A stretch of DNA of 64,000 nucleotides from Novosphingobium cyanobacteriorum (GTDB taxonomy: Bacteria > Pseudomonadota > Alphaproteobacteria > Sphingomonadales > Sphingomonadaceae): NCBI RefSeq assembly GCF_029436685.1, contig NZ_JAROCY010000021.1:1-64000 (forward strand), given 5' to 3'. Within the stretch, counting starts at the first letter, position 1. Each line of letters opens with the position of its first letter. A program made the position numbers and the translations under genes. Shown piece by piece: positions 24,788 to 34,334 of this stretch. The notes under the pieces were generated by a model. The model was not told the DNA's origin and did not search any database. It saw nothing but the letters and a program-made list of their open reading frames with translations.

Positions 24788-26155
24788 GTGCAGCAGGTCC
24801 GTCCGCAGCTTTCGCTGTCGCGCATTCTGGAAATGAATCTCGGCTTCCTGGGCCTGCAGTTCAGCTTCGGGCTGCAGCAGGGAAACATGGGGCCGATCTA
24901 CAGCTACCTTGGCGCGAACGAGGCGCAGCTGCCGCTGCTCAGCCTGGCAGGGCCGGTCACCGGCCTGCTGATCCAGCCGCTGATCGGCGCGATGAGCGAC
25001 CGGACCGACAGCCGCTGGGGCCGCCGCACGCCCTATTTCATCGCCGGTGCCATTCTGTGCACGCTGGGCCTGCTGGCCATGCCGTTCTCGGCCTCGCTGC
25101 TCATGGCCGCCTCGCTGCTGTGGCTGCTCGATGCGGGCAACAACATCACCATGGAGCCCTATCGCGCCTATGTCTCCGACCGGCTGAACCCGTCACAGCG
25201 GCAGGCCGGGTTCCTCTCGCAGAGCGCCTTCACCGGCCTCGCCCAGATGCTGGCGTTCCTCACGCCTTCGATCCTCGTCGGGTTCGGCATGAACAAGGAC
25301 GCGGTCGACGCGCACAACATTCCCTACACCGTCCATGTCGTCTTCATGCTCGGCGCGGTGCTTTCGCTCACCACCATCCTGTGGTCGGTGCTGCGCGTGC
25401 CGGAACTGCCGCTTACGGTTGATGAGCGCGCCCATATCGCCGCCGCCCCGCGCGGCTTCGGCGCGGCGCTGGCCGAGATCGCGCAAGCGATCCGCGACAT
25501 GCCCTTGGCCATGCGCAAGCTTGCCCTGATGAGCCTGTTCCAGTGGTTCGGCATGGCGGGCTACTGGACCTATGCGGTCTATTCGATCGCACGCACCGTC
25601 TATGGCAGCACCGATGCGGTAAGCCCCGAGTTCCACAGCGCCGTGCTGACCAATGGCGAAGTGGCCGCGTTCTACAATGGCATCGCCTTCGTCGCCGCCT
25701 TCGCCATGGTACCGCTGGTCCGGCGGATCGGGCCGGGGCCGCTGCATGCGCTGTGCCTGCTGGCCGGCGGCGTGGGCATGATCGCGCTGCCCTTCATTTC
25801 CACCAAGGCGCTGCTGTTCCTGCCCGCCATCGGCATCGGCCTCGCCTGGGGCAGCATCATGGGCAACCCCTACGCCATCCTTTCCAACGCCATCCCGCCG
25901 GCGCGCACCGGGGTCTACATGGGCATCTTCAACATGTTCATCGTCATCCCGATGCTGCTGTTCGCGGTGGTCATGAGCCGGCTTGACCTCGGCTTCGTCT
26001 CGCTCGGCCTCGGCGTCTACGAACGTGTGCTGGGCAACGATCCGCGCAACATGATCACCCTGTGCGGCCTGTGCCTGATCTGCGCCGCCGCCGCAGTGAT
26101 CTGGGTGCGCGAAGGTCGCGCCAGCGCCGTGCGCCTGGCCGAAGCAGCCGCCTGA
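24788..26155 (+). CDS. SLC45-type MFS sugar (sucrose) transporter
   Basis: A 455-aa twelve-helix transporter of the GPH/SLC45-like MFS branch. Signatures are the SLC45-like loop GAMSDRTDSRWGRRTPYF, GNNITMEPYRAYVSD in helix 4 and GSIMGNPYAILSNAIPP in the C-terminal half. Relatives bring sucrose or maltose into the cytoplasm by proton symport. GTG 24788 has a GGGGAGAG ribosome site; an upstream ATG at 24734 would add a hydrophilic leader. A GH68 gene follows 46 nt downstream in the same unit. Confidence 0.85.
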   Translation: MQQVRPQLSLSRILEMNLGFLGLQFSFGLQQGNMGPIYSYLGANEAQLPLLSLAGPVTGLLIQPLIGAMSDRTDSRWGRRTPYFIAGAILCTLGLLAMPFSASLLMAASLLWLLDAGNNITMEPYRAYVSDRLNPSQRQAGFLSQSAFTGLAQMLAFLTPSILVGFGMNKDAVDAHNIPYTVHVVFMLGAVLSLTTILWSVLRVPELPLTVDERAHIAAAPRGFGAALAEIAQAIRDMPLAMRKLALMSLFQWFGMAGYWTYAVYSIARTVYGSTDAVSPEFHSAVLTNGEVAAFYNGIAFVAAFAMVPLVRRIGPGPLHALCLLAGGVGMIALPFISTKALLFLPAIGIGLAWGSIMGNPYAILSNAIPPARTGVYMGIFNMFIVIPMLLFAVVMSRLDLGFVSLGLGVYERVLGNDPRNMITLCGLCLICAAAAVIWVREGRASAVRLAEAAA

Positions 26156-26201
26156 ACTCCCTTTCCGATCCCGCGCCGCGCATGCGGCCACGAAGGTTCC
26201 G

Positions 26202-27347
26202 ATGACCGTCCAAACACCTGCGCCCAGCCTGCCCGCCTTTGATCCCGCGCGTATCAGTCGCTGGCGGCCGACCGCGTTCGACCATCGTCCCGAACTGCCG
26301 CTGATCACCGCGGCAGACGTGCATCCCCTCGTGCCCGCGCTCGACGTGTGGGATTGCTGGCCGCTGATGCACGAAGATGGCCGAACCGTTGATCACCACC
26401 GCCGGCAGTGGTGGTTCTTCCTCAGCGCGCCGCAGTTTCCCGATCCGGTTGACCGCCACGTCCAGGCGCGCATCCGTCTGATCTCGCGCGGGGATGATGG
26501 CTGGCGCGATCATGGCAATGCCCTGCCCGATGGCCTCAACCCCGGCACACGCGAATGGGCGGGCAGCGCCGTGCTGCGCGACGACGGCCAGACCGTCCAC
26601 CTGTTCTACACCGTCGCCGGCCGCCGCGAAGGGCCCTACTCGGTCGAGCAGCGCCTGTTCGTGTGCAACGGCGTGCTCGGTGCGGAAGGACCGGGCAACT
26701 GGCAGGCGCCCGAGGAAATCGTGGCGGCAGACAACATCCGCTACATTCTCGATCGGCAGGAAAACCCCGATGGCGCCCCCGGCACGATCAAGGGCTTCCG
26801 CGATCCGGCGTGGTTCCGCGATCCCGCAACCGGCACCGCGCATATCCTGTTCACAGGCAGCGCGGCGTGGAGCGATGACCCGCACAATGGCGTGGTCGGC
26901 CTCGCCACCTTCACCGATGGCCGCTGGCAGCTTGAAGACCCGCTGATCGATGCGGTGGGCGTGAACAACGAACTGGAACGGCCGGTCGTCGTCCATCGTG
27001 GCGGGCGCTATTACCTGTTTTGGTCAACCCAGCGCCACACCTTCTCGCCCAGATCGCCCGCCGGGCCCAACGGCATCTATGGTGCGGTGGCGGATGCGCT
27101 GCGCGGGCCATGGCGCCCGGTCAACGGCAATGGCCTCGTCGTGGCCAACCCGGCGTCCGAACCGCGCCAGACCTACAGCTGGTGGGTGACGGGCGAGGAC
27201 GAAGTGTGGAGCTTCATCGACTACTGGGGGCTGGAAGGACGCGATCCTGCCAGCGATCCCGCGCTGCTGCGCGGCCGCTTCGGCGGCACGGTGGCCCCCG
27301 CCTTCCGCCTCGTCTATGATGGAGACCGCGTGACCGCGATCGCCTGA
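26202..27347 (+). CDS. GH68 fructosyltransferase/sucrose hydrolase without signal peptide
   Basis: A 381-aa glycoside hydrolase family 68 enzyme (levansucrase type), which cleaves sucrose and releases fructose or transfers it. All three catalytic positions are visible: nucleophile Asp51 in VWDCWPL, transition-state Asp201 in FRDPAW and acid/base Glu257 in NNELERP. It lacks a signal peptide and is coupled to a cytoplasmic importer, so it most likely hydrolyses sucrose inside the cell. Export by an unconventional route, as proposed for Zymomonas levansucrases, remains possible. Confidence 0.88.
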   Translation: MTVQTPAPSLPAFDPARISRWRPTAFDHRPELPLITAADVHPLVPALDVWDCWPLMHEDGRTVDHHRRQWWFFLSAPQFPDPVDRHVQARIRLISRGDDGWRDHGNALPDGLNPGTREWAGSAVLRDDGQTVHLFYTVAGRREGPYSVEQRLFVCNGVLGAEGPGNWQAPEEIVAADNIRYILDRQENPDGAPGTIKGFRDPAWFRDPATGTAHILFTGSAAWSDDPHNGVVGLATFTDGRWQLEDPLIDAVGVNNELERPVVVHRGGRYYLFWSTQRHTFSPRSPAGPNGIYGAVADALRGPWRPVNGNGLVVANPASEPRQTYSWWVTGEDEVWSFIDYWGLEGRDPASDPALLRGRFGGTVAPAFRLVYDGDRVTAIA

Positions 27348-27469
27348 TCCAAACCCGCAGGATTCCTGCCCTGCGATGGCGGCGTTCTGGCGGTTCCCGG
27401 CAAGGAGCATACCGAAGGGGTGCTGCCGGTCATCGTCATGGGTCGGCAACCGTACAGGTAGCTATGGGA

Positions 27470-28504
27470 TCAGGCGCTTTCGCGGATCACAAGCTCGGGT
27501 TTCAATACCTGCGAAGGGGCAGCCTCGCCCTCGATCCGCGCCATCAGCGCCTTCACGATCAGGTGCGCGCCTTCGGCCACCTTCTGGTTGACGGTGGTCA
27601 GCGGTGGCGAGGTCTGCGTGGCGATGGCCAGATTGTCGAAGCCGACCACGGCCACGTCCTCTGGCACGCGCAGGCCCGCGTCGCGCAGGATGCGGATGCA
27701 GACCATCGCCATCACGTCTGACGAACAGAACACGCCATCCACTTCGCGCCCATGCCGCGCAACGAACTCGGCGATCTGTGCGGGCATCTCGTCCTGTGAC
27801 AGCGAGACCTCGTAAGGCTGCAGCGACACTCCCGCCACTGCGCCGCTGGTGGCCAGCGCGCCCACCAGGCGGTCCGCGATCTCCGGCGCGCGCACATCGC
27901 CCAGGAACGCCAGCCTGCGCCGGCCCGTATCGATCAGTCGCCGCACCGCCAGTTCTCCGCCAAGCACGTTGTCCGCGCCCACGGTGCAGTGCGCATAACC
28001 CGCCTTGCCCCACACCACCACTGGCAGGTGCCGCCGCGCCACGCGGTCGATCGCTTCCAGCTGGTTGGACTGACCAACCACGATGGTGCCGTCGAGCATG
28101 CCCGAATCGACGATCCGCTCCAGCCAGTCCGCATCATCGGGCACCACGCGCTTCAGCATGATGTCGTGCCCGGTTTCGGTCAGTTCGTCGGCCAGCGCGC
28201 CGAACATCGTCATGAAGAACGGGTCGGACACGTGCTGGCGGCTGGCATGACCCAGCGGAATCACCACCCCGATCAGTCCGGTACGCTGCGTGCGCAGCCG
28301 GCTGGCCATCTGGTTCAGGCGAAAGCCGTGTTCGCTGGCCAGCGCCTTGATCCGCTCACGCGTCGCCTCGCTCAGCGCGCCCTTCCCGGTCAGCGCGCGT
28401 GAAACCGTTCCGGGGGAGACCCCGGCCAGTTCGGCCAGTTCAATGATGTTGCGAATCCGGCGCGGTGTTCCCGCTGTCTCGGATGTCAGTGGATCGGCGT
28501 TCAT
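27470..28504 (-). CDS. LacI family repressor of the sucrose locus
   Basis: A 344-aa repressor: N-terminal helix-turn-helix (ELAELAGVSPGTVSRALTG, about 21-40), hinge, and a periplasmic-binding-protein-like sugar domain ending LKPELVIRESA. It is divergent from the TonB receptor gene, with two operator-like palindromes in the 226-bp intergenic space, and convergent with the GH68 gene. It resembles the second LacI at 36.4 kb closely in the first 100 residues (both carry VSRALTGKG and a PLGH...SDPFF segment), so the two are paralogues. Confidence 0.9.
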   Translation of the reverse strand: MNADPLTSETAGTPRRIRNIIELAELAGVSPGTVSRALTGKGALSEATRERIKALASEHGFRLNQMASRLRTQRTGLIGVVIPLGHASRQHVSDPFFMTMFGALADELTETGHDIMLKRVVPDDADWLERIVDSGMLDGTIVVGQSNQLEAIDRVARRHLPVVVWGKAGYAHCTVGADNVLGGELAVRRLIDTGRRRLAFLGDVRAPEIADRLVGALATSGAVAGVSLQPYEVSLSQDEMPAQIAEFVARHGREVDGVFCSSDVMAMVCIRILRDAGLRVPEDVAVVGFDNLAIATQTSPPLTTVNQKVAEGAHLIVKALMARIEGEAAPSQVLKPELVIRESA

Positions 28505-28630
28505 TAGACCACCTTACGAATCGTACGGAGCGGCGCAAGCAGACGATTGCAACCTTTATCGGCGACCATTCCTTTCATTCCGCTTGAGATGGCCCGGAAT
28601 CTGCCGCTTTCAGCATGGTTGACGCCCCAA

Positions 28631-28665
28631 GCAAACCTTTGCAATTTGTGTTTGCAAACGTTTGT
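28631..28665. promoter_or_regulatory. Tandem LacI-type operators before the TonB receptor
   Basis: Two palindromes with centres 23 bp apart: GCAAACCTTTGC (28631-28642) and GCAAACGTTTGT (28654-28665). They lie 66-100 bp upstream of the receptor start and between it and the divergent lacI gene. The second is identical to the site at 35284. Confidence 0.7.
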
Positions 28666-28730
28666 GGAGCAGCCTATAGAGGACGTCACCAAGCCCATTG
28701 TAAGGGGCGGGTTCCATGGGGGAGTGTTCT

Positions 28731-31241
28731 ATGAGGTTTCCAGCCTTCGCTGCGTCCGTTTCCGTTTTCGCGCTGTCCGGCGCGCTGCTGGCCAGCCCGG
28801 CGCTGGCGCAGGATGCGGCAGCCGATGGTGCCGCCACCGACAATTCCGAAATCGTCGTGACCGCCGCTGCGGGTGACAAGTCGGCCCGCCTGTCCTCGAT
28901 CTCGGTTTCGCAGATCTCGCAGGAAGCGGTCACCAACTTCACCCCGCGTTCGCAGGCCGAAGTGCTGCGCACCATCCCAGGCCTGAACGTGCAGGATACC
29001 GCCGGCCCGGGCGGCAACGCCAACATCGGCGTGCGCGGCATCCCTGTGTCCACCGGCGGTTCGGAATATGTCGGCCTGCAGGAAGACGGCCTGCCCGTTA
29101 CCCTGTTCGGCGACATCCAGTTCGGCAACAACGACTACTGGGTGCGCTTTGACAACAACGTGGACCGCGTCGAAGCGGTGCGCGGCGGTTCGGCCTCCAC
29201 CTTCTCCAGCCAGGCCCCCGGCGCGGTGATAAACTACGTGTCGAAGACCGGTGAGAAGGAAGGCGGCGAAGTCGGCATTTCCACCGCGCTCAACTATCGC
29301 GAGACCCGCCTCGATTTCGATTACGGCGGCAAGCTGAGCGACACCGTGCGCTTCCATGTCGGTGGCTTCGCCGTTACCGGCAACGGCCCCACGCACCTGC
29401 CCTACACCGCCCAGAAGGGCTATCAGATCAAGGGCAACATCACCAAGGATCTGGCCGACGGCAAGGGCTACATCCGCCTGAACTTCAAGCGGCTGGACGA
29501 TCGCGAGCCGACCTTCACCTCGATGCCTGCGCTGGTCACCCTCTCGGGCAACAAGATCACCGGCTACAGCACGTTCAACGGTGTCGACGCGCGCAAATAC
29601 GCCTCGTCCGGGATCTACAACCAGACCTTCCAGATCCTCGACGCCGATGGCAGCCTGCGCACGGTGAAGATGGAGGGCATCCACCCTGTCGCCACCTCGA
29701 TCGGCGGTGAGTTCCATTACGAATTCAACGACAGCTTCAACGTAACCAACAAGGCGCGCTGGACCGACATGAGCGGCGTGTTCGCCAACCAGTGGACCGG
29801 CGAGCTCGACACCGCCTCGCTGATCGGCAAGACCGTCGGCGCCGCCTTCGGCACGCAGGCCGATGGCCGCACTATCGCGCAGATCCGCTATGCCGCCGGG
29901 CCCAAGGCCGGCCAGCTCTACACCTCGCCGTTCATCAGCAACAGCGCGCAGGCCTATACCACCATGCGCGATGTGGGCTCCTTCGCCAACGACCTGACCT
30001 TCAACGGCAAGTTCGCCGTGGGCGATGGCGCGAAGATCACCGCCCATGCCGGCTGGTTCTTCATGCGGCAGAACATCTCGATGGACTGGCGCATCAACAA
30101 CGTCACGCAGTCGCTGGAATCGTCGGGCAACCCCGTGCCGCTCGACCTGTTCGATGCCGATGGCAACCAGCTTTCCGCCAACGGCCTGACCGGCTTCAAC
30201 AACCAGTGGGGCGGATGCTGCGGCGGCCGGTCCTATGACGTGACCTACACCGACAACGCGCCCTACCTGCAGCTGGAAGGCCAGTTCGGCGGCCTGAACC
30301 TTGATGGCAGCGTGCGTTTTGACAGCGTGAAGGCCGAAGGCAACGCCTATGCCCCGGTCACCGGCGGCACCATCACCGTCACCGACGGCCTCGGCACCGC
30401 CACCCTGCCCACCTCTAACACCGGTTCCACCCCGGTGAACGTGCTGAACTACACCCGCAGCTACGCCAGCTGGTCGTTCGGCGCACTCTATGAAGTCTCG
30501 GGCAACACCAGCGTGTTCCTCCGCGTCAGCCGCGGCGGCCGCTTCAATGCCGATCGCATGCTGTACAACAACAACAACTTCACCGCCGATGGCCAGCTCA
30601 CCACGGGTGGCCGCTATCTGTCGGTGAACTATGTCACGCAGCAGGAAGTCGGCCTCAAGCAGCGCGGCAGCATCGGCGGCAACGGGCGTTATCGCGCCGA
30701 AGTGACCGTCTATCGCGCGCAGGTGAAGGAGAGCAACTACGACTTCACCGCGCCGGCCCGCAATGAAAGCCCGTTCATCGACGCGATCTTCCATTCCTAT
30801 GGCGTGGAAGCCTCCGGCAGCGTCAACGTCGGCGATTTCGGCCTGAACGGCTATGTGGTCTATACCCACGCCGAAAACGCCAAGACCGGCGCCACCCCGG
30901 TGGCCATGCCGCAGTGGACCTGGCTGGTCTCGCCCAGCTATGACATGGGCAAGGCCGCCTTGGGCCTTTCCGCCAGCGGCCAGTCGAACTTCAAGATCTC
31001 CGGCGGCTACACCGCGCCGGGCCGCACCTTCGTCAACGGCTATGTGAAGGTACGCCCCACCGATGCGCTGGAACTGGCGTTCAACGTGAACAACCTGTTC
31101 AACACCCTTGGCTATCGCGCCAACAACGGCAGCCTCGCGCTGGTCGGTCCCAGCGCCGGCTTGGCCGCGAACCAGGCGATCCTCGACAACAGCGCGATGC
31201 TCGGTCGTACGATGACGGCATCGGTCCGCTATCGCTTCTGA
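28731..31241 (+). CDS. TonB-dependent receptor of the sucrose locus
   Basis: An 836-aa outer-membrane receptor. ATG 28731 has GGGGGAG upstream. The signal peptide ends near ALAQDA, a TonB-box-like EIVVTAAAG follows, then a plug (AEVLRTIPGLNV, VEAVRGGSASTFSSQAPGAVI) and a barrel ending MTASVRYRF. LacI-type operators upstream and the adjoining sucrose genes point to uptake of sucrose or a related oligosaccharide across the outer membrane, as in the sux/CUT loci of xanthomonads. The substrate is inferred from context. Confidence 0.88.
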   Translation: MRFPAFAASVSVFALSGALLASPALAQDAAADGAATDNSEIVVTAAAGDKSARLSSISVSQISQEAVTNFTPRSQAEVLRTIPGLNVQDTAGPGGNANIGVRGIPVSTGGSEYVGLQEDGLPVTLFGDIQFGNNDYWVRFDNNVDRVEAVRGGSASTFSSQAPGAVINYVSKTGEKEGGEVGISTALNYRETRLDFDYGGKLSDTVRFHVGGFAVTGNGPTHLPYTAQKGYQIKGNITKDLADGKGYIRLNFKRLDDREPTFTSMPALVTLSGNKITGYSTFNGVDARKYASSGIYNQTFQILDADGSLRTVKMEGIHPVATSIGGEFHYEFNDSFNVTNKARWTDMSGVFANQWTGELDTASLIGKTVGAAFGTQADGRTIAQIRYAAGPKAGQLYTSPFISNSAQAYTTMRDVGSFANDLTFNGKFAVGDGAKITAHAGWFFMRQNISMDWRINNVTQSLESSGNPVPLDLFDADGNQLSANGLTGFNNQWGGCCGGRSYDVTYTDNAPYLQLEGQFGGLNLDGSVRFDSVKAEGNAYAPVTGGTITVTDGLGTATLPTSNTGSTPVNVLNYTRSYASWSFGALYEVSGNTSVFLRVSRGGRFNADRMLYNNNNFTADGQLTTGGRYLSVNYVTQQEVGLKQRGSIGGNGRYRAEVTVYRAQVKESNYDFTAPARNESPFIDAIFHSYGVEASGSVNVGDFGLNGYVVYTHAENAKTGATPVAMPQWTWLVSPSYDMGKAALGLSASGQSNFKISGGYTAPGRTFVNGYVKVRPTDALELAFNVNNLFNTLGYRANNGSLALVGPSAGLAANQAILDNSAMLGRTMTASVRYRF

Positions 31242-31254
31242 CCGGCCATCCGCG

Positions 31255-31292
31255 ACGGAGCCCGGCGGATCCCTCCTCCGCCCGGGCTCCGT
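31255..31292 (+). terminator. Hairpin after the TonB receptor gene
   Basis: ACGGAGCCCGGCGGA pairs with TCCGCCCGGGCTCCGT with one bulged base and a 7-nt loop, 14 nt after the receptor stop. It lacks a U-tract and may be a partial terminator or mRNA 3'-end stabiliser that lowers expression of the halogenase-like gene. Confidence 0.5.
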
Positions 31293-31403
31293 TCCGGAAA
31301 AACCAGCCCTGTCATGGGGTCGCAAGGCAAAGGCGGGATCGGCACGGCGCCGTTCCCGCCTTTGCTGTTCCAAACTTCCGTTCTCCTGCTTATCGGTAAC
31401 GCC

Positions 31404-32912
31404 ATGGACCAGTCGCCCCACGCCATCCGTTCCATCCTGATCGTCGGCGGCGGCACTGCCGGGTGGATGACGGCTGCGGCGCTCGCCAACACGCTGCGCC
31501 AGGGCTGCACCATCACCCTGGTCGAATCCGAAGAGATCGGCACCGTCGGCGTGGGCGAGGCGACGATCCCGCCGATCCGCGCCTTCAACCAGACGCTGGG
31601 CATCGACGAGCGCGATTTCCTGCGCGAGACCAAGGGCTCGTTCAAGCTGGGCATCGAGTTCGTAAACTGGGGGCGGCAGGGCCACCGCTATTTCCACCCT
31701 TTCGGCCCCTATGGCCGCGCGTTCGATACCGTGGGCCTGCATCATTATTGGCTGCGCGCGCGCGAACAGGGTGAAACCGCGCCGCTGTGCGATCATTCCA
31801 TGGCCTGGGCCATGGCCAGGCAGAACCGCTTCGCCCCGCCCTCGCCCGATCCGCGCAGCGTGCTGTCCACCTTCGACTATGCCTATCACTTCGATGCCGG
31901 GCTCTATGCCCGCTTCCTGCGCAGTTATGCCGAAGCGCGCGGCGTTTTGCGCGTTGAGGGCAAGGTGGCGGCCGTGCGCCAGCATTGGGAAACCGGCTTC
32001 GTCACCGGGGTGACGCTCGAAGACGGGCGCGATCTCGATGCCGACCTGTTCGTCGATTGCTCGGGCTTTCGTGGGCTGCTGATCGAAGGCGCGCTGAAGG
32101 CCGGGTATCAGGACTGGACCCACTGGCTGCCCTGTGACCGCGCCGCGGCCATGTCCTGCGAAAACGCTGGCCCCCTCACCCCATATACCCGCAGCACCGC
32201 GCAGGAAGCCGGCTGGCAATGGCGCATCCCGCTGCAGCACCGCACCGGCAATGGCTATGTCTATTGCAGCCAGTTCCTGTCTGATGACGACGCGGCGACC
32301 AGGCTGAGCCAGCGCCTCGATGGCAAGGCCTTGGGTGATCCGCGCCCGCTGCGCTTCGTCACCGGCCGCCGCAACAGCTTCTGGACCAAGAACGTCGTCG
32401 CCATCGGCCTGTCCAGCGGGTTCATGGAACCGCTCGAATCCACCTCGATCCACCTGATCCAGGCCGGCATCGCCAAGCTGATCGCCCTGTTCCCCGATCG
32501 CAGCTTCGATCCCTTGGTGATCGAGGAATACAACCGCATCGCGGTGAACGAGTTCGAGCGCATCCGCGATTTCCTGATCCTGCACTACAAGCTGACCGAG
32601 CGCAGCGACAGCGAGCTGTGGCGCTATTGCGCGGCCATGGACATTCCCGACACGCTCGCCACCAAGATCGAGCATTTCCGCCGCAACGGCCGCCTGATCC
32701 AGCGCGATGCCGATCTGTTCGGCCCGCCCAGCTGGCTTGCCGTCCACATCGGCCAGTTCAACACACCCCGGGGCAACGATCCGCTGATCGACTATCGCGG
32801 CGTGGACGGGCGCGAATGGCTGGGCAAGCTGCGCGCCGCGATGCAGGCAGAAGCCGCCCGCCTGCCAACCCACGAGGATTTCATCACCCAGGCCATCGGG
32901 TCCAGGGGCTGA
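31404..32912 (+). CDS. Tryptophan halogenase-like flavoprotein
   Basis: A 502-aa member of the flavin-dependent tryptophan halogenase family. FAD motif GGGTAGW (15-21), GEATIPPI (51-58), the conserved Lys equivalent to PrnA Lys79 at Lys81 (KGSFKLG), and the halogenase WxWxIP motif in GWQWRIP are all present. FADH2 would have to come from a separate flavin reductase. In Sphingomonadales and Caulobacterales such genes commonly follow TonB receptor genes with no halometabolite cluster, so the real substrate is unknown. The gene starts 163 nt after the receptor stop; the next gene follows 6 nt later. Confidence 0.86.
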   Translation: MDQSPHAIRSILIVGGGTAGWMTAAALANTLRQGCTITLVESEEIGTVGVGEATIPPIRAFNQTLGIDERDFLRETKGSFKLGIEFVNWGRQGHRYFHPFGPYGRAFDTVGLHHYWLRAREQGETAPLCDHSMAWAMARQNRFAPPSPDPRSVLSTFDYAYHFDAGLYARFLRSYAEARGVLRVEGKVAAVRQHWETGFVTGVTLEDGRDLDADLFVDCSGFRGLLIEGALKAGYQDWTHWLPCDRAAAMSCENAGPLTPYTRSTAQEAGWQWRIPLQHRTGNGYVYCSQFLSDDDAATRLSQRLDGKALGDPRPLRFVTGRRNSFWTKNVVAIGLSSGFMEPLESTSIHLIQAGIAKLIALFPDRSFDPLVIEEYNRIAVNEFERIRDFLILHYKLTERSDSELWRYCAAMDIPDTLATKIEHFRRNGRLIQRDADLFGPPSWLAVHIGQFNTPRGNDPLIDYRGVDGREWLGKLRAAMQAEAARLPTHEDFITQAIGSRG

Positions 32913-32918
32913 GGGAGC

Positions 32919-34334
32919 GTGCCTGAGGACGCTTCCGTCTGGCTCGCCCGCGCCATCGCAGCGCGGCAGATGCAGGAGATGGAAAGCGCGCTCGAGGCCA
33001 TCGGCAGGGCCGCCGCACTCGCTCCCACCGATGCGCAGGTGGCGCTGGGCCATGCGCAATTGCGCTTCGAGGCGGGGCTCCCCGCCACCGTCCTTTTCCA
33101 GCGCGCCGCCGCACTCGCGCCGGATCGGCCAGAGGTTCAGCGCAGCCTTGCCCTGGCCATGGCGGCAGAAGGTGATGCCGCTGGCGGCGAAGCATTGCTG
33201 GACGCGGTGGTGACGGCCAACCCGCTCTGGCTCGATGGCCATCGCGCGCTCGCCAACCTGCGCACCGCCGCAGGCCAGCCCGATTTCGCCCGCAGCCTCG
33301 CCCGTGCCGCAGCCGCGCATCCCGGCCAGCCCGGCCTGCGCCATGCCTGGTTCCACACCCTCTGCACCGCGCGCCGCTGGGATGAGGCGCGGCAGGTGCT
33401 GGATCAGGCAGAGCATGATCTTGGCGAAAGCCGCGCCACCCGCCTTGCCCGTGCCTATTGGCGCAGCGAATCCGGCGAAGGCGCAAACGACCCTGCCCTG
33501 TTCGATCTGCTTGAGGACGAGCAGGACACCGGCCTCGATCTTGCCCGCGTGCGGCATTTCCTGCGCGGCGGGCAGGTGCAACGCGCACGCGACGTGGCGC
33601 TGCGCCATCGCGGGCAGCCGACAATGGGCGTGTTCTGGCCCTACCTCTCGCTGGCATGGCGGCTGCTCGGCGATGCACAGGCACACTGGCTGGATCGCGA
33701 CATGGCCTTCGTGTGCGCCTATGACGTCGGCCTCACCGCTGCCGACCTCGCCGACCTTGCCACCCTGCTGCGCACGCTCCACACCGCGCAGGCGCCGTGG
33801 CATGAACAGTCGGTGCGCGGCGGCACCCAGACCGAACGCCCGCTGCTCCTCCGCCTGGACCCGGTGATCCGCAAGACCCGCATAGCCATCGAAGCGGTCG
33901 CGAACCGCTACATCGCCGCGCTGCCCCCGCCCGATCCGCAGCATCCCCTGCTCGCCGCCCCGCGCGAACAGTTCCTGTTTGCGGGCAGCTGGTCGGTGCG
34001 GCTGCGCCCGAACGGCTTTCACGCCGCGCATACCCATCCGATGGGCTGGATCAGCTCCGCGCTCTACGTCACCGTGCCGCCAGAGCGGCAGCGCGGCCCC
34101 GCGCCCGCCGGGCATCTGCAGTTCGGCACGCCCCCGCCCGAACTCGGCCTGGCGCTGTCATCCTATGGCGCGGTGGAGCCTGCGCCCGGCACGCTGGCGC
34201 TGTTCCCTTCCACCATGTGGCACGGCACCGCCCCATTCGCGGACGGCGAACGCATGACCATCGCCTTCGATGTCATCCCTGCCGCAGCGCGCCGATCCCC
34301 AAGATCTTCTGGCCCAGCGCAATCGCCCCGGTGA
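32919..34334 (+). CDS. TPR protein with C-terminal 2OG-Fe(II) oxygenase domain
   Basis: A 471-aa protein starting at GTG 32919 (GAGGGAG upstream, 6 nt after the halogenase-like gene). Residues 5-290 are alpha-helical TPR-like repeats (for example ALEAIGRAAALAPTDAQVALG). Residues 300-455 match the putative 2OG-Fe(II) oxygenase family: FHAAHTHPMGWISSALYV (His371/His373), WHGTAPF (His435) and ERMTIAF (Arg445 for 2-oxoglutarate). It probably hydroxylates a protein or small molecule bound by the TPRs. Its last 62 nt overlap the convergent fructokinase gene. Confidence 0.8.
   Translation: MPEDASVWLARAIAARQMQEMESALEAIGRAAALAPTDAQVALGHAQLRFEAGLPATVLFQRAAALAPDRPEVQRSLALAMAAEGDAAGGEALLDAVVTANPLWLDGHRALANLRTAAGQPDFARSLARAAAAHPGQPGLRHAWFHTLCTARRWDEARQVLDQAEHDLGESRATRLARAYWRSESGEGANDPALFDLLEDEQDTGLDLARVRHFLRGGQVQRARDVALRHRGQPTMGVFWPYLSLAWRLLGDAQAHWLDRDMAFVCAYDVGLTAADLADLATLLRTLHTAQAPWHEQSVRGGTQTERPLLLRLDPVIRKTRIAIEAVANRYIAALPPPDPQHPLLAAPREQFLFAGSWSVRLRPNGFHAAHTHPMGWISSALYVTVPPERQRGPAPAGHLQFGTPPPELGLALSSYGAVEPAPGTLALFPSTMWHGTAPFADGERMTIAFDVIPAAARRSPRSSGPAQSPR

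Noticed and set aside
28686..34115. Very long open frame (1809 codons) on the minus strand opposite the TonB receptor, halogenase and TPR/2OG genes
   Set aside because: Antisense to three well-supported genes; composition is typical of GC-rich shadow frames (Ala/Gly/Arg/His-rich, no domain).
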